Shown here piece after piece: positions 19,982 through 29,153 of a DNA stretch of 64,000 nucleotides (its first letter is position 1; every line of letters begins with the position of its first letter). A program made the translations under genes and the position numbers. The notes beneath the pieces are model-generated. The model ran no database searches. It saw only the letters and a program-made list of their open reading frames with translations, and was not told the DNA's origin. The DNA is from Paludifilum halophilum (GTDB lineage Bacteria; Bacillota; Bacilli; Thermoactinomycetales; DSM-45169), in NCBI RefSeq assembly GCF_002245355.1, contig NZ_NOWF01000007.1, forward strand, positions 124,001 to 188,000. Direction: 5' to 3'.

Positions 19982-20686
19982 ATGAAACCATGTCCTTTCA
20001 GGAGTAGAACGATGTCCAAAATATCGCCCCTATTTGTCGCCTTTGCGATCGTTGTCGCCGGCACGATCATGTTTGCTGAGAGCGCCTCGGCTCACGGTTA
20101 TATTGAGTCACCGGGCAGCCGTGCCTATTTGTGCCAACAGGGAATTAATGCCAACTGCGGGCAAATTCAATGGGAGCCTCATAGTGTGGAAGGACCGGGA
20201 TCATTCCCGGAATCCGGACCCCCGGACGGCCAGATCGCCAGTGGCGGAAATACACGCTTTTCTGAGCTGGACGCACAATCATCCGATCGCTGGGAAAAAG
20301 TTAACATGTCTGGCGGCTCGAATACCTTTACATGGAATCTGACAGCGGCCCACAGTACAAAAGAATGGAAATATTATATTACCAAGAAAGACTGGGACCC
20401 GAATCAGCCGCTGACCCGCGCCGACCTTGAAGCGGAACCCTTCTGCTATTACAATGATGGCGGGGCAAGACCCCCTTTCTCCGTCACTCATCAATGTAAC
20501 GTACCGACGGATCGCAGCGGCTATCACCTGATTCTGGCCGTTTGGGAAATCGCGGATACCAGCAATGCTTTTTATCAGGTGATTGACGTCAATCTTAACA
20601 ACCGCTCCCATGCGGTTCCCAGTCATCTCGTTCCCAATCCGAACATCAACAAAACGGTCCAGTTGGGTTTTTCTCAACAGCCATGA
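19982..20686 (+). CDS. Secreted AA10 lytic polysaccharide monooxygenase (chitin/cellulose-active type)
   Basis: A 234-residue secreted copper enzyme that oxidatively cleaves crystalline polysaccharides. A signal peptide ends at SASA before His38, which becomes the mature N-terminus (HGYIESPGSRAYLC). With His124 (TAAHSTKEW) it forms the copper-binding histidine brace of AA10. The FYQVIDV segment supplies the conserved aromatic near the copper. It is a single AA10 domain without a carbohydrate-binding module. The ATG is 8 nt after AAGGAGGT. Substrate (chitin or cellulose) cannot be decided. An IS element sits 29 bp downstream. Confidence 0.95.
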   Translation: MKPCPFRSRTMSKISPLFVAFAIVVAGTIMFAESASAHGYIESPGSRAYLCQQGINANCGQIQWEPHSVEGPGSFPESGPPDGQIASGGNTRFSELDAQSSDRWEKVNMSGGSNTFTWNLTAAHSTKEWKYYITKKDWDPNQPLTRADLEAEPFCYYNDGGARPPFSVTHQCNVPTDRSGYHLILAVWEIADTSNAFYQVIDVNLNNRSHAVPSHLVPNPNINKTVQLGFSQQP

Positions 20687-22199
20687 CAGGACAATTCTAT
20701 GAACCCGTAAAGGAAAAAGCCACTCTGTGAGAGTGGCTTGAGGTTAGTGACAAAGCCCTGCGCCGAAAGGCGACAGGGCTTTGTTTTTTCCAAAAAAAGA
20801 GAAGTGATGGTGTCTTGAAGGTAGATCGAGACCCGTTTTTTGGGTCCCTTGCTCCTCTTGGAGAGGAGCAAGGCCATTTTCTTGATGTTTTGGGCACACG
20901 CAGTCAGGAGACATTGCTCGGTCACTTTGGCAAGTCCCCTTAGTCGTGCGTATCTGAGACCATGAAGCTCTTTTGCATCGGCGAAACTTCGCTCAATGGT
21001 CTCCTTACGCCTTTTGTACAGGGCTTTTCCCTGTTGGCTTAAACGGTTCTTCCGTACCCATTCTTTTGCCTCTTCCCATACATGACGAGTTACGGTCTTC
21101 ACACTATTTTTGCTGGTCGTGCACTTGGATCGTAACGGGCAGTCTTGGCAGACGGATGGGTTCGACTTGTATTCCCGGTATCCTTGGCGGTTGGTGGTAC
21201 GGTAAGTTAATTCGTGGTTGGCGGGACAGGTGTACACATCCTTTTGCTCATCGTATTTGTATTGCCATTTGTGAAAAAGTCCTTTTTTGGGGCGAAAACG
21301 ACGGTGGGCGATTACAGCAAAGATATCTCGCTGTTTCAAAGCATGACAAATGGGCGCAGTTAAATAACCCGCATCTAACGCAACGGCTTCAACGGAGAAG
21401 CCGAACCGTTGTTGTTGCCGGTCAAGCCGAGCCAAATAAGGGCGAGAGTCGTGGACATTGCCCGCTGTGACATGAATGTCCGTGATGAAGTTGTGTTTCC
21501 CATCGACGGTGCGATGGTCTAAATAGAAAAAGCCCTCCGGTTTTCCTTCCCGAACCATATAACCGCTCTCCGAATCGGTGGTACTTACCCGGATTTCTTT
21601 TTCAGGAGCGATTTCGTTTTTTTTTTGAGAGAACCTTTGCCGTGCGACTGACGGTCTTCATCTACCGCTTTTTCCAGCTCATCCAGGTAGGCTTGAGTGG
21701 AAGCCTTCACCTTTTTGGTTTCAAACTTTCCTCGAGCAGCATTGGCTTTCAGGAATGTGGAGTCTGTAAACAGTTCTTTCCCGTCAATGAGCCCTTTGTT
21801 CATGGCTTGCAACACGATTTCATCAAAGATCTCCTGGTAGATTGAGGTGCCTACAAAGCGCCGGCGTCGGTTTTGACTGAACGTTGTGGAATGGGGAACC
21901 GGGTCCGTTAACGACAGCCCCACAAACCAACGGTATGCCACATTTACTCGAATCTCTTCCACCAGTCTGCGTTCCGAGCGAATGCCGTATAGATATCCAA
22001 TAAATAACATCTTAAACAGCATCACGGGATCCAGACAGGGACGTCCGTTGTCTGGTGAATAAAGAGGGCGTGTTTTTTCGGCAATGAACGAAAAATTGAT
22101 CGTTTCACCAATCTTGCGCAACAAATGATCTTCCGGCACCAGTTCTTCTATGTATACAAACTCCATATTCCCTTGTCGATTGGGATTCGTTTGAAACAT
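20674..22199 (-). CDS. IS1182-family transposase, split by a -1 shift at a run of ten A
   Basis: The N-terminal part (22199 to 21585) begins MFQTNPNRQGNMEFVYIEEL and ends soon after a lysine-rich stretch. The catalytic C-terminal part (to 20674) is in the -1 frame. In that frame the joint reads KKNEIAPEKEIRVSTTDSES, so the shift falls at the A10 run (T10 at 21617-21626). DDE-type residues are visible in LFTDSTFLKANA, AVALDAGYL and ETIERSFADAKE. The frame reads through the left inverted repeat into flanking DNA and stops antisense to the LPMO 3' end. It may be expressed by slippage or be a broken copy. Confidence 0.85.
20751..20789 (+). terminator. Rho-independent terminator inside the IS left end
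   Basis: A 10-bp stem (CAAAGCCCTG with CAGGGCTTTG) around a small inner hairpin is followed by six T on the plus strand. It could terminate the LPMO transcript after the IS insertion. Confidence 0.7.
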
Positions 22200-22244
22200 G
22201 AAAATCCGTCCTTTGCATATAAGTTCTCTTTATGTATTCGACAT

Positions 22245-22273
22245 AAAAAGACTGCTGACCTTTGTCAGCAGTC
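22245..22273 (-). terminator. Terminator just inside the IS right end
   Basis: A perfect 10-bp stem (GACTGCTGAC/GTCAGCAGTC) with a 4-nt loop is followed by TTTTT on the minus strand. It would stop transcripts from the nucleoside hydrolase gene entering the transposase gene. Confidence 0.75.
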
Positions 22274-22329
22274 TCAAGCCACTCTGTGAGAGTGGCTTTT
22301 CTAGTGCCCCATGCATCGTCCGCTTTTTC

Positions 22330-23253
22330 TTATACCACCCGATCCAAAAAGTGGGAAGTGAAACGGTCACTCTCCACTTCAAGGGATACACGGATATGGG
22401 AGGTTTGTTTTTCAACCCCCGCTGTTCGTCCCCGCTCTTCCCCTTCTGTTTTTACCTGTATCGACATCGGGACAGTTCGGACCAATGACGGGTCGATCAC
22501 GATCCCGACCGCCAGCGGATCATGAAGGGCACATCCTCCCAATGAGGGATCCACTTCATGATGGTATGCATCCATATAAAAATCACAAATATCCGCCAGA
22601 AATCGGGATACAGGGGTATTCTTTTTCCGCCAATCGTCCAAGTTTTCCCTCTTCAAGAGCGTCTTCATCGTGACATCCAGTCCGACGAGAGTGATCGGAA
22701 CACCGGATTGGAATACGAAATCGGCGGCTTCCGGGTCGCCATGGATATTGGCTTCCGCATAAGGGGTCATATTTCCGGGAACCGTAACAGCTCCGCCCAT
22801 CACCACCACTTGACGCAGGAGCTTAACGATTTCCGGGTCTTTTTGGATCGCCGTCGCCAGGTTTGTCTGACTGCCCACCGTGATCAACGTCACTTGATGC
22901 GGATACTCTCGCACCTTGGAAATGATGAAATCATGCGCCTTCATCGGGAGGGGTTGCCGCTGCGGCAAGGGCAGATCCCGATCGCCCAGACCGTTTTCGC
23001 CGTGAATCCATGCCGCTTTCTCCCGGGGTTCCCCTTGGATAAAGGTTTTGTCAGCGCCGGCGATCACCGGAATGTCCTCCGTATCCAACTGATCCAATAC
23101 CTGCAGGGTATTTCGCGTGGTCTCGGCGACAGTGGCATTTCCGAAGCAAGTGGTGATCCCCAATATATGCAATTCGGGAGAATGAACCGCATAGGCGATG
23201 GCGAGAGCGTCATCAATACCTGTGTCTACATCCAAAATAACGAGGTTTCCCAT
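22330..23253 (-). CDS. Inosine-uridine preferring nucleoside hydrolase family protein
   Basis: A 307-residue cytoplasmic hydrolase that cleaves the N-glycosidic bond of ribonucleosides to ribose and base. The calcium-binding N-terminal signature DVDTGIDDALA lies at residues 8-18, and the C-terminal metal site appears as GCALHDPLAVG. Length is normal for the family. It lies 28 bp downstream of the NupC-type transporter gene on the same strand, so uptake and cleavage of nucleosides are probably coupled. Base preference cannot be read from the sequence. Confidence 0.94.
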   Translation of the reverse strand: MGNLVILDVDTGIDDALAIAYAVHSPELHILGITTCFGNATVAETTRNTLQVLDQLDTEDIPVIAGADKTFIQGEPREKAAWIHGENGLGDRDLPLPQRQPLPMKAHDFIISKVREYPHQVTLITVGSQTNLATAIQKDPEIVKLLRQVVVMGGAVTVPGNMTPYAEANIHGDPEAADFVFQSGVPITLVGLDVTMKTLLKRENLDDWRKKNTPVSRFLADICDFYMDAYHHEVDPSLGGCALHDPLAVGIVIDPSLVRTVPMSIQVKTEGEERGRTAGVEKQTSHIRVSLEVESDRFTSHFLDRVV

Positions 23254-23280
23254 CGACCGGTCTCCTCCTTCTGTGATTTT

Positions 23281-24465
23281 TTACAAAAAGAATCCAATGA
23301 TGGTGGCCGACAACACTGACGCCAGTGTGGAACCATACAACAACCTCATCCCGAATTTGGCCACCTCATCCCCTCTTTTTTCATTCAGCGCTTTCACTGA
23401 ACCGGCAATAATACCGATAGAACCGAAATTAGCAAAGCTGACCAGGAATACAGATACGATACCGACGGTTTTAGAGGACAGCTCCGCGGCGACTTCCTTA
23501 AAATCGAGCATGGCCACAAATTCATTGGTCACGATTTTGGTGGCCATGATGCCTCCCGCTTTTACTGTCTCATCGAGGGGAATGCCCATCAAAAAAGCCA
23601 CAGGGGCAAAAATATAACCTAAAACCGCTTGAAACGAAAGATGGAAAATCACTGTAAAGAGATAATTGATCAGATTCATCAAAGCGATAAAACCGATTAA
23701 CATCGCTGCAACGATCACGGCAATCTTGAAGCCGTCCATGATGCTTTCGCTGATCATTTGAAAGAAAGAGGGTTTCTTCTTTTCTTCTTCGACAATGAGG
23801 GTATCCTCTTCTCGATTCAGGTCATAAGGATTGAATATATTTGCAATGATCAGAGCTGAAAGCATGTTCAGGACGATCGCCGCCACCACGTATTTCGGTT
23901 CCAGCATCGTCATATAAGAACCGACGATCGCCAGACTGACTGAACTCATCGCGGAGGTGGACAAGGTATACAGTCGTTGGGGGGAAACCGTGGCTAATTG
24001 CTTTTTGGTGGTAAGAAACACTTCCGACTGTCCCAAAAAAGCGGAAGATACCGCAAAATAATTCTCCAGCCGACCCATGCCGTTTAATTTGCTCAATCCC
24101 AATCCTACGTATTTAATAATGAAAGGTAGTATTTTGAAATGATTCAGGATACCTACTAAAATGGAAATGAAGATAATGGGGAGAAGGACATCCAAAAAGA
24201 AGGTGGAAGCTCCCTCATTTTCCATACCCCCAAATACAAAATCGACTCCGTTGATCCCCAACTCCATCAGCTTGCCAAACGCTTTGGATACAAAACCGAT
24301 GAAAACGACGCCTGCTTTTGTATTCAGCAATACAAAGGCGCTGGCGATCTGAATGAGCAACATGATCAGGATCGGTTTAAACTTAATTTGTTTCCGGTCA
24401 AAACTGACCGGCCAGGATAGTCCGAATACCAGCAACAATCCCGTAAGCAAAAAGACAGCGTTCAT
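23281..24465 (-). CDS. NupC-type concentrative nucleoside transporter
   Basis: A 394-residue membrane protein of the CNT family, importing nucleosides with protons or sodium. Family features include GQSEVFLTTKKQL, SAMSSVSLAIVGSYM and the C-terminal TNEFVAMLDF and SFANFGSIGI motifs that form the substrate site. It has about eight to ten hydrophobic segments. It is placed between the LacI regulator gene and nucleoside hydrolase gene, all on the minus strand. Confidence 0.94.
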   Translation of the reverse strand: MNAVFLLTGLLLVFGLSWPVSFDRKQIKFKPILIMLLIQIASAFVLLNTKAGVVFIGFVSKAFGKLMELGINGVDFVFGGMENEGASTFFLDVLLPIIFISILVGILNHFKILPFIIKYVGLGLSKLNGMGRLENYFAVSSAFLGQSEVFLTTKKQLATVSPQRLYTLSTSAMSSVSLAIVGSYMTMLEPKYVVAAIVLNMLSALIIANIFNPYDLNREEDTLIVEEEKKKPSFFQMISESIMDGFKIAVIVAAMLIGFIALMNLINYLFTVIFHLSFQAVLGYIFAPVAFLMGIPLDETVKAGGIMATKIVTNEFVAMLDFKEVAAELSSKTVGIVSVFLVSFANFGSIGIIAGSVKALNEKRGDEVAKFGMRLLYGSTLASVLSATIIGFFL

Positions 24466-24701
24466 TGTCCCCTTCTCCTCCTTTCAACCCGAAATAGAAC
24501 GGACTGGGGATATCCCCATTCAATCCTTTCCAATCAAACTCGTTGATCCATCATCGGGACAGGCCGATGGATCGGGGGTGTAATCGGTTCCACATTCACC
24601 CGTCAAAACACCGTTCTCCCGCAAGTCGGGAGAACCCGGCCATTTGCCGCTATCGTTTCCTGCGATACCGGGCCGGGCACCGACCGTGTCGGCCGGCCCC
24701 G
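24466..24701. other. GC-rich intergenic spacer with two hairpins
   Basis: Hairpins GTTCTCCCG/CGGGAGAAC (about 24612-24634) and GGGCCGG/CCGGCCC (about 24671-24701) lie between the LacI-type gene and nupC. Neither has a clean T-run, so they are doubtful terminators and may instead modulate read-through. Confidence 0.4.
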
Positions 24702-25685
24702 TTAACGCCTCGTCGTCCCCCGTTCGATCAGCTGAACCTGTACTTCATGATGCATGGAATCAAGAGAGTGTTTTTCAATCATTCGGATCAACATGCGTGC
24801 GGCCAAAGCGCCCATATCATAAATCGGCTGAGCCATCGTCGTCAGTTCGGGCAGAATCATCCCGCCAATTCCGATGCCGTCATAACCGACGACTGCCATC
24901 TTTTCCGGGATGGGTAAACCGAGTTTTTGCACGGTCCGTATCGCTCCGATCGCCATTAAATCGTTGGCGGCAAAAATCGCGTCTACATCCGGATGCTTCT
25001 GAATCAGTTCTTCAGTCGCCTTCGCCCCTTGCTTCATTTCGTAATCGCCGGAAACGATCAGACCGGGATGAAACCAATCCAGCTTCTCCACGATATCGAG
25101 ATAACCCCGGCACCGCTCCTCTGCGTTCAACAGTTGGGAAGGGCCCCGCAAATGCGCGATTTTACGGTATCCCCGGTCAAGCAGAAATCGGACAGCCTGC
25201 TGTGCACCTTCCCGGTTGTTCACAGTCACCGTCGGCACCTTCTCCGAAGCGATGGTTCGGTCAATCGCCACCACCGGAACCTCAAACCGGTTCACCTCTT
25301 CCGGGGAGAGCGCACTGGATACCAGGATGAGACCTTCGATATACTTCTGTTCCAACACTTGGACATATTGCTTTTCTTTTTCGGCCTTCTCATCCGAATT
25401 GCACAGGATCGTCGTATATCCGTAGAGCTGCATCACATCCTCCACCGCCCGCGCCAACTCCGGAAAAAAGGGGTTCATGATATCCGGCACCATCAGACCG
25501 ATCGTACGGGTTTTCTTGTTGGATAAACTTCTGGCTACAAGGTTTGGCTTGTAATTCAATGTTTCAATCGCTTTCAGTACCTTTTGTTCCGTATCCCGAT
25601 GAACGTATCCGCTTCGATTCAATACGCGGGAGACGGTCGCCACTGAAACTCCTGCCAATTGGGAAACTTCCTTGATATTCGCCAT
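24702..25685 (-). CDS. LacI-family transcriptional regulator (RbsR-like)
   Basis: A 327-residue regulator. The N-terminal LacI helix-turn-helix reads IKEVSQLAGVSVATVSRVLN, followed by the hinge region NLVARSLSNKKT and a periplasmic-binding-protein-like sensor domain. The ATG at 25683-25685 with AAAGAGGAAC upstream is preferred over an ATG six codons earlier. Two TGTAA-NCG-NTTACA palindromes 62 bp apart flank its promoter, suggesting autoregulation with DNA looping. Genes downstream on the same strand encode nucleoside uptake and hydrolysis, so a ribose or nucleoside ligand is plausible, but this is inferred. Confidence 0.92.
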   Translation of the reverse strand: MANIKEVSQLAGVSVATVSRVLNRSGYVHRDTEQKVLKAIETLNYKPNLVARSLSNKKTRTIGLMVPDIMNPFFPELARAVEDVMQLYGYTTILCNSDEKAEKEKQYVQVLEQKYIEGLILVSSALSPEEVNRFEVPVVAIDRTIASEKVPTVTVNNREGAQQAVRFLLDRGYRKIAHLRGPSQLLNAEERCRGYLDIVEKLDWFHPGLIVSGDYEMKQGAKATEELIQKHPDVDAIFAANDLMAIGAIRTVQKLGLPIPEKMAVVGYDGIGIGGMILPELTTMAQPIYDMGALAARMLIRMIEKHSLDSMHHEVQVQLIERGTTRR

Positions 25686-25712
25686 CCGTTCCTCTTTCCC
25701 CACTTTTTAGTG

Positions 25713-25726
25713 TGTAATCGTTTACA
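25713..25726. promoter_or_regulatory. LacI/cre-type operator, proximal site
   Basis: TGTAATCGTTTACA is a 14-bp near-perfect palindrome typical of LacI-family operators. It also fits the cre consensus TGWAANCGNTNWCA, so either the local regulator or CcpA could bind. Confidence 0.7.
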
Positions 25727-25772
25727 GATCGGTAATGAAAAAACCTACGACACAAAAAAGGATGGAAGGCAT

Positions 25773-25800
25773 ATTGTAACCGATTACATTAAAATGTTAA
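25773..25800 (-). promoter_or_regulatory. Promoter of the LacI-type gene with overlapping operator
   Basis: The minus strand shows TTAACA (25800-25795), a 16-bp spacer and TACAAT (25778-25773). The palindrome TGTAACCGATTACA at 25775-25788 covers the -10 box and lies 62 bp (about six helical turns) from the proximal site. Confidence 0.72.
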
Positions 25801-25860
25801 GCGATTTTTTTTCTTCTGTCAAAACGCAAATTTTGGGAACGGCAAGGGATTTGCCGTTCC

Positions 25861-27216
25861 TCACAACAACAAAAGAGCTGCCAGGATTCCCAATCCTCCA
25901 TAGGCGACAGCAAAAAACAGATTCCACCAGGTAATCCGATACGGATTCACCTTGGTCAGTTGACTCATGATCGTCACTGTGGTGTTAAACGTCCCAGCGG
26001 CATCATTGGCCAAGTTGGAAGTAATCAGCACGATCGCCAGGCTGACGGGATTCATCGCGGACAACAGCGGCTGGATCAGGATGCCTTGCAGACTGACTGT
26101 CACAAGAGGGTGAATACCGATCATAGTTAAAAACAGCGAAGAAAGCTGAATACCGATGAAAAGAAAGACCGGGGTTTGGGTCCAGTGAAGAAACACCTCC
26201 TGAGCCCAGGTCATAATGGGGGCTTCACCGAGTATATGATTAAAAAAGCCGAGAGATAAAAACAACAGCATAAAATTCTGTAAAGAAGGGACTTGTTTTC
26301 TCCAGGACAAAAAACTATATTTTACGTACGATCGAAACCGTTGAATCACAAACGACCAAACCAGGGTATATGGAATAACAACCAAGGTAACAGCGGTAAA
26401 AAAACGAAGGTTCAACAGATGATGCACCTGATAAACAACAAAGATAAACAAGATCAGAGAAAGGATCAATGCGGCTATTTTCCGCATAATTCGGCGATCC
26501 ACCGAAAGATTGGACCGTGTATTCAACGGAATCCTCTTATACTGCCACCCCCAAGCCCAGTCAGCCAGCAACAGTACGATGGAGATCAACAGTAACCAGG
26601 GTAATAAGGACACGTAACCGACGTCTGTCATTTCCGCAACCAAGGCGATGAAAACTTCGATGGGACTCCAAACGGTAGCGACAGCAAAAGCCCGCAAAAT
26701 GGACTGACTGGAAAACTTGTGGCGAAGGGTCGGCGAAAGCTTCGCCATATTTTTTTGTACCACACGGTAGATCAGGGGAATACAGGCAAAAAACAAGAAA
26801 ATGCACAAAATATAACTGACGAGAGAACTGCGATAATAAAGCTGTCCCAGATGCTCGGCACGAGCTCTCAATAACCGGTTCAACTGTTGATCATAGCGTC
26901 CGATCACAATCATGTTATTGATAAAAGGCAACACATATAACAGGGAGAGCAACAGGGCCGATGAGCGGATACCCGCTATGACCGATTCCCATGAAACCTC
27001 TGTGAAGCGGAACATGAACAACCCCGCGGCGAGGAATATTGCACTAATGATCTGAAACGTTCGGTTGGCTCCTTTAAAAGAGACAGCGATACACCCGATT
27101 CCCAAAATACCCAGCCATCGATTCAAGGTGATAGATTCTAAAAAGAGATTAGTCAAGTACGTTGATACAAACGCGGTATACAGAGTGAATTTGATCCGAT
27201 CCGTCCAAAAGGTCAT
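25861..27216 (-). CDS. Unrecognised polytopic membrane protein, possible transporter
   Basis: I do not recognise this 451-residue protein. It contains about twelve hydrophobic segments and few soluble regions. A conserved-looking segment LITSNLANDAAGTFNTTVTI near residue 410 resembles the re-entrant loops of ion-transporter (IT) superfamily carriers, and a similar FAVATVWSPIEVFIAL segment lies near residue 180, hinting at an internal repeat. The ATG at 27214-27216 follows GGAGGTG by six nt. It is divergent from the DUF2157 gene (70 bp apart). The transporter role is a weak inference. Confidence 0.6.
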   Translation of the reverse strand: MTFWTDRIKFTLYTAFVSTYLTNLFLESITLNRWLGILGIGCIAVSFKGANRTFQIISAIFLAAGLFMFRFTEVSWESVIAGIRSSALLLSLLYVLPFINNMIVIGRYDQQLNRLLRARAEHLGQLYYRSSLVSYILCIFLFFACIPLIYRVVQKNMAKLSPTLRHKFSSQSILRAFAVATVWSPIEVFIALVAEMTDVGYVSLLPWLLLISIVLLLADWAWGWQYKRIPLNTRSNLSVDRRIMRKIAALILSLILFIFVVYQVHHLLNLRFFTAVTLVVIPYTLVWSFVIQRFRSYVKYSFLSWRKQVPSLQNFMLLFLSLGFFNHILGEAPIMTWAQEVFLHWTQTPVFLFIGIQLSSLFLTMIGIHPLVTVSLQGILIQPLLSAMNPVSLAIVLITSNLANDAAGTFNTTVTIMSQLTKVNPYRITWWNLFFAVAYGGLGILAALLLL

Positions 27217-27285
27217 ATGGAACACCTCCAATCTCTGTCACTTTTTCATCGTCTCAATCGTACACCGAAAAGGAGGAAGACGGAT

Positions 27286-28500
27286 ATGTCTCGACGATGG
27301 TTGGAAAAAGAGGGGGAAGCCTGGGTGGAAGACGGAATCCTGACCCGGGAACAACTGCAACGGATCCTGGATCGTTACCCTTCCGGTAACCGGGCCGCTC
27401 AAACCCTGCCGATCCTTGCGGGGGTTCTGACTGGGTTGGGAATTCTCTCCTGGGTCGCATCCCACTGGGAGGAAATATCCCCCTTGATACGTTTAACCCT
27501 TCTGATCACCACGCTCATCGGCTTTTACACAGCCGGCGAATACCAGGCCGGTCGAGGCCGCCGCCATATCGGAGCCTCTTTGACCGCTCTCGGGGTCGTC
27601 TCCTTCGGTGGTTCCATGGTGTTGATCGGACAGATGTATCATGTGACGGCCCATGATGCCCGCTTGTGGATCCTTTGGGCAATCGCCGGTTTGTTCAGTC
27701 TGGCTCTCTACCGGCACCCCTTCTTGTTCTTTCTGAACTTTGTCATCCTGACCGCATCCCAACTATTCAGTACCCATTCCTATGGGGAATTCAGTTTTGT
27801 CACGGCAGCCCTGTTTTTGCTGGGGATCGGGGGATATGCCCAAAGACAGGGCTCCTCCAGGTATACGTGGACGGCAACGGTCGGAGGCGTCTTTCAGGCC
27901 ATCCTGTGGATATCTTCTTCAGACCTTTCCTCTCTGTGGATCTTCCCCCTCATGCTGGGTTGGTATGCCTTGGGAGACAGCTGGGCATCCCCTCGGTGGG
28001 AAAGGCCGATTAAAACGGTTTCTCTCGGGGTCGCTTTCGCCCTTTGCCTGTTTCTCTCCCTGGAGCCGATCCGAGGGGAATCGTTGCCCCCGGCTCTCAT
28101 CTTTACCGGAGGGACCGCTCTGTTGTGGGCTCTTTCCCTGATCGCCCGAATCCGTAGCAAAAGATGGAAAGATCTTTACGAGTGGGTGTTGTTTCTCCCG
28201 CTGTTCTACCTGACCCAAGGCTTTCCCGAGGCGGTACATACCTCTTTATATCTGTTGCTTCTATTAGGCTTTTCCCTAGCCGTCCTGCTCACGGGATACG
28301 CCCGCGGATCGCGCCGTCGAACCAACGGAGGAATCACTCTCTTTCTCATCGCCACATTCACCGCCTATTTAAACCTGACCTGGGACTTCATGCCCAAATC
28401 TTTGTTTTTCCTGCTTGGGGGTCTCCTCCTTTTCGCGCTTAACCATTATCTGCAACGCACAAAAAGAGATCGCCTCTCCCAAGGAGGTGAAGCGAAATGA
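27286..28500 (+). CDS. DUF2157 domain membrane protein
   Basis: A 404-residue membrane protein. Residues 1-45 are soluble (WLEKEGEAWVEDGILTREQL), the hallmark of DUF2157, followed by about ten or more transmembrane helices. The ATG at 27286 is preceded by AAGGAGGAAG. It overlaps the next gene by 4 bp (ATGA). DUF2157 proteins commonly occur with GDYXXLXY proteins, as here. The function is unknown. Confidence 0.88.
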   Translation: MSRRWLEKEGEAWVEDGILTREQLQRILDRYPSGNRAAQTLPILAGVLTGLGILSWVASHWEEISPLIRLTLLITTLIGFYTAGEYQAGRGRRHIGASLTALGVVSFGGSMVLIGQMYHVTAHDARLWILWAIAGLFSLALYRHPFLFFLNFVILTASQLFSTHSYGEFSFVTAALFLLGIGGYAQRQGSSRYTWTATVGGVFQAILWISSSDLSSLWIFPLMLGWYALGDSWASPRWERPIKTVSLGVAFALCLFLSLEPIRGESLPPALIFTGGTALLWALSLIARIRSKRWKDLYEWVLFLPLFYLTQGFPEAVHTSLYLLLLLGFSLAVLLTGYARGSRRRTNGGITLFLIATFTAYLNLTWDFMPKSLFFLLGGLLLFALNHYLQRTKRDRLSQGGEAK

Positions 28501-29021
28501 ACCGCCGCCGATGGCTTGCCTTGCTCATCACGGCCCAAGTCCTTCTGTTGGGAGGAATCGCCGGCAGTTACTATGCGGTCGATGCCATGGGAAAAGAAAT
28601 CCAACTCCGAACCAAACCGGTCGATCCCCGAAATCTCCTGTACGGGGACTATGCCCATCTGCACTATGAAATCAGCGACGTCCCCCGGCAACTGTGGAGA
28701 GGAGACGAAGAATCCCTCCAAAATGAGCCGGTTCATGTCTTGCTCTCCCCCCAAAAAACGATATACCGGGTGAAAGGGGTTTACCCCGACCGTCCGGAAA
28801 CATCGGAAGAAGAGGTCGTTCTTCAGGCAAAAGCCTCGTCCTTCGGAGAACAAATCCACCTGAAATACGGATTGGAACGATACTATGTACCGGAAAACAC
28901 CGGAAAAACGCTGGAAGGACAGCGACGTCCAATGCGCGTCCGGGTAAAAGTGGCCCCTTGGGGACAGGCGAAAATCTCCGCCTTGGAACCGTACCCGGAA
29001 AAATCGTCCACCTATCGATAA
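28497..29021 (+). CDS. GDYXXLXY domain protein
   Basis: A 174-residue protein with one N-terminal membrane anchor (LALLITAQVLLLGGIAGSYY) and an extracytoplasmic domain starting with the signature LLYGDYAHLHYEIS near residue 50. It is translationally coupled to the DUF2157 gene. The pair is widespread, and its role is unknown. Confidence 0.9.
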   Translation: MNRRRWLALLITAQVLLLGGIAGSYYAVDAMGKEIQLRTKPVDPRNLLYGDYAHLHYEISDVPRQLWRGDEESLQNEPVHVLLSPQKTIYRVKGVYPDRPETSEEEVVLQAKASSFGEQIHLKYGLERYYVPENTGKTLEGQRRPMRVRVKVAPWGQAKISALEPYPEKSSTYR

Positions 29022-29101
29022 AACCTTACCCGATCATCATAACAAACCCGAATCACTTGTCAGCATCCCAGTCTTCCGAAGTTGTTTCACATCCCGCTCC
29101 C

Positions 29102-29136
29102 AAAAAGAGCACCCTCCTCAATCGCGGAGGGTGCTC
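29102..29136 (-). terminator. Terminator of the AGCS symporter gene
   Basis: An 11-bp perfect stem GAGCACCCTCC/GGAGGGTGCTC with an 8-nt loop is followed by TTTTT on the minus strand. Confidence 0.88.
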
Positions 29137-29153
29137 CCGTACGCGGGCCGCAG

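Larger units (their letters stand above)
20715..22300. mobile_element. IS1182-type insertion sequence
   Basis: The element is about 1.59 kb. Its ends are imperfect 28-bp inverted repeats (20715-20742 and 22273-22300) that are themselves self-complementary (GCCACTCT...AGAGTGGC). It lies between the convergent LPMO and nucleoside hydrolase genes. I see no clear target-site duplication at the flanks. Confidence 0.85.

Noticed and set aside
20700..22310. Target-site duplication of the IS1182-type element
   Set aside because: The flanks next to the inverted repeats (GTAAAGGA on the left and CTAGTGCC on the right) do not match.
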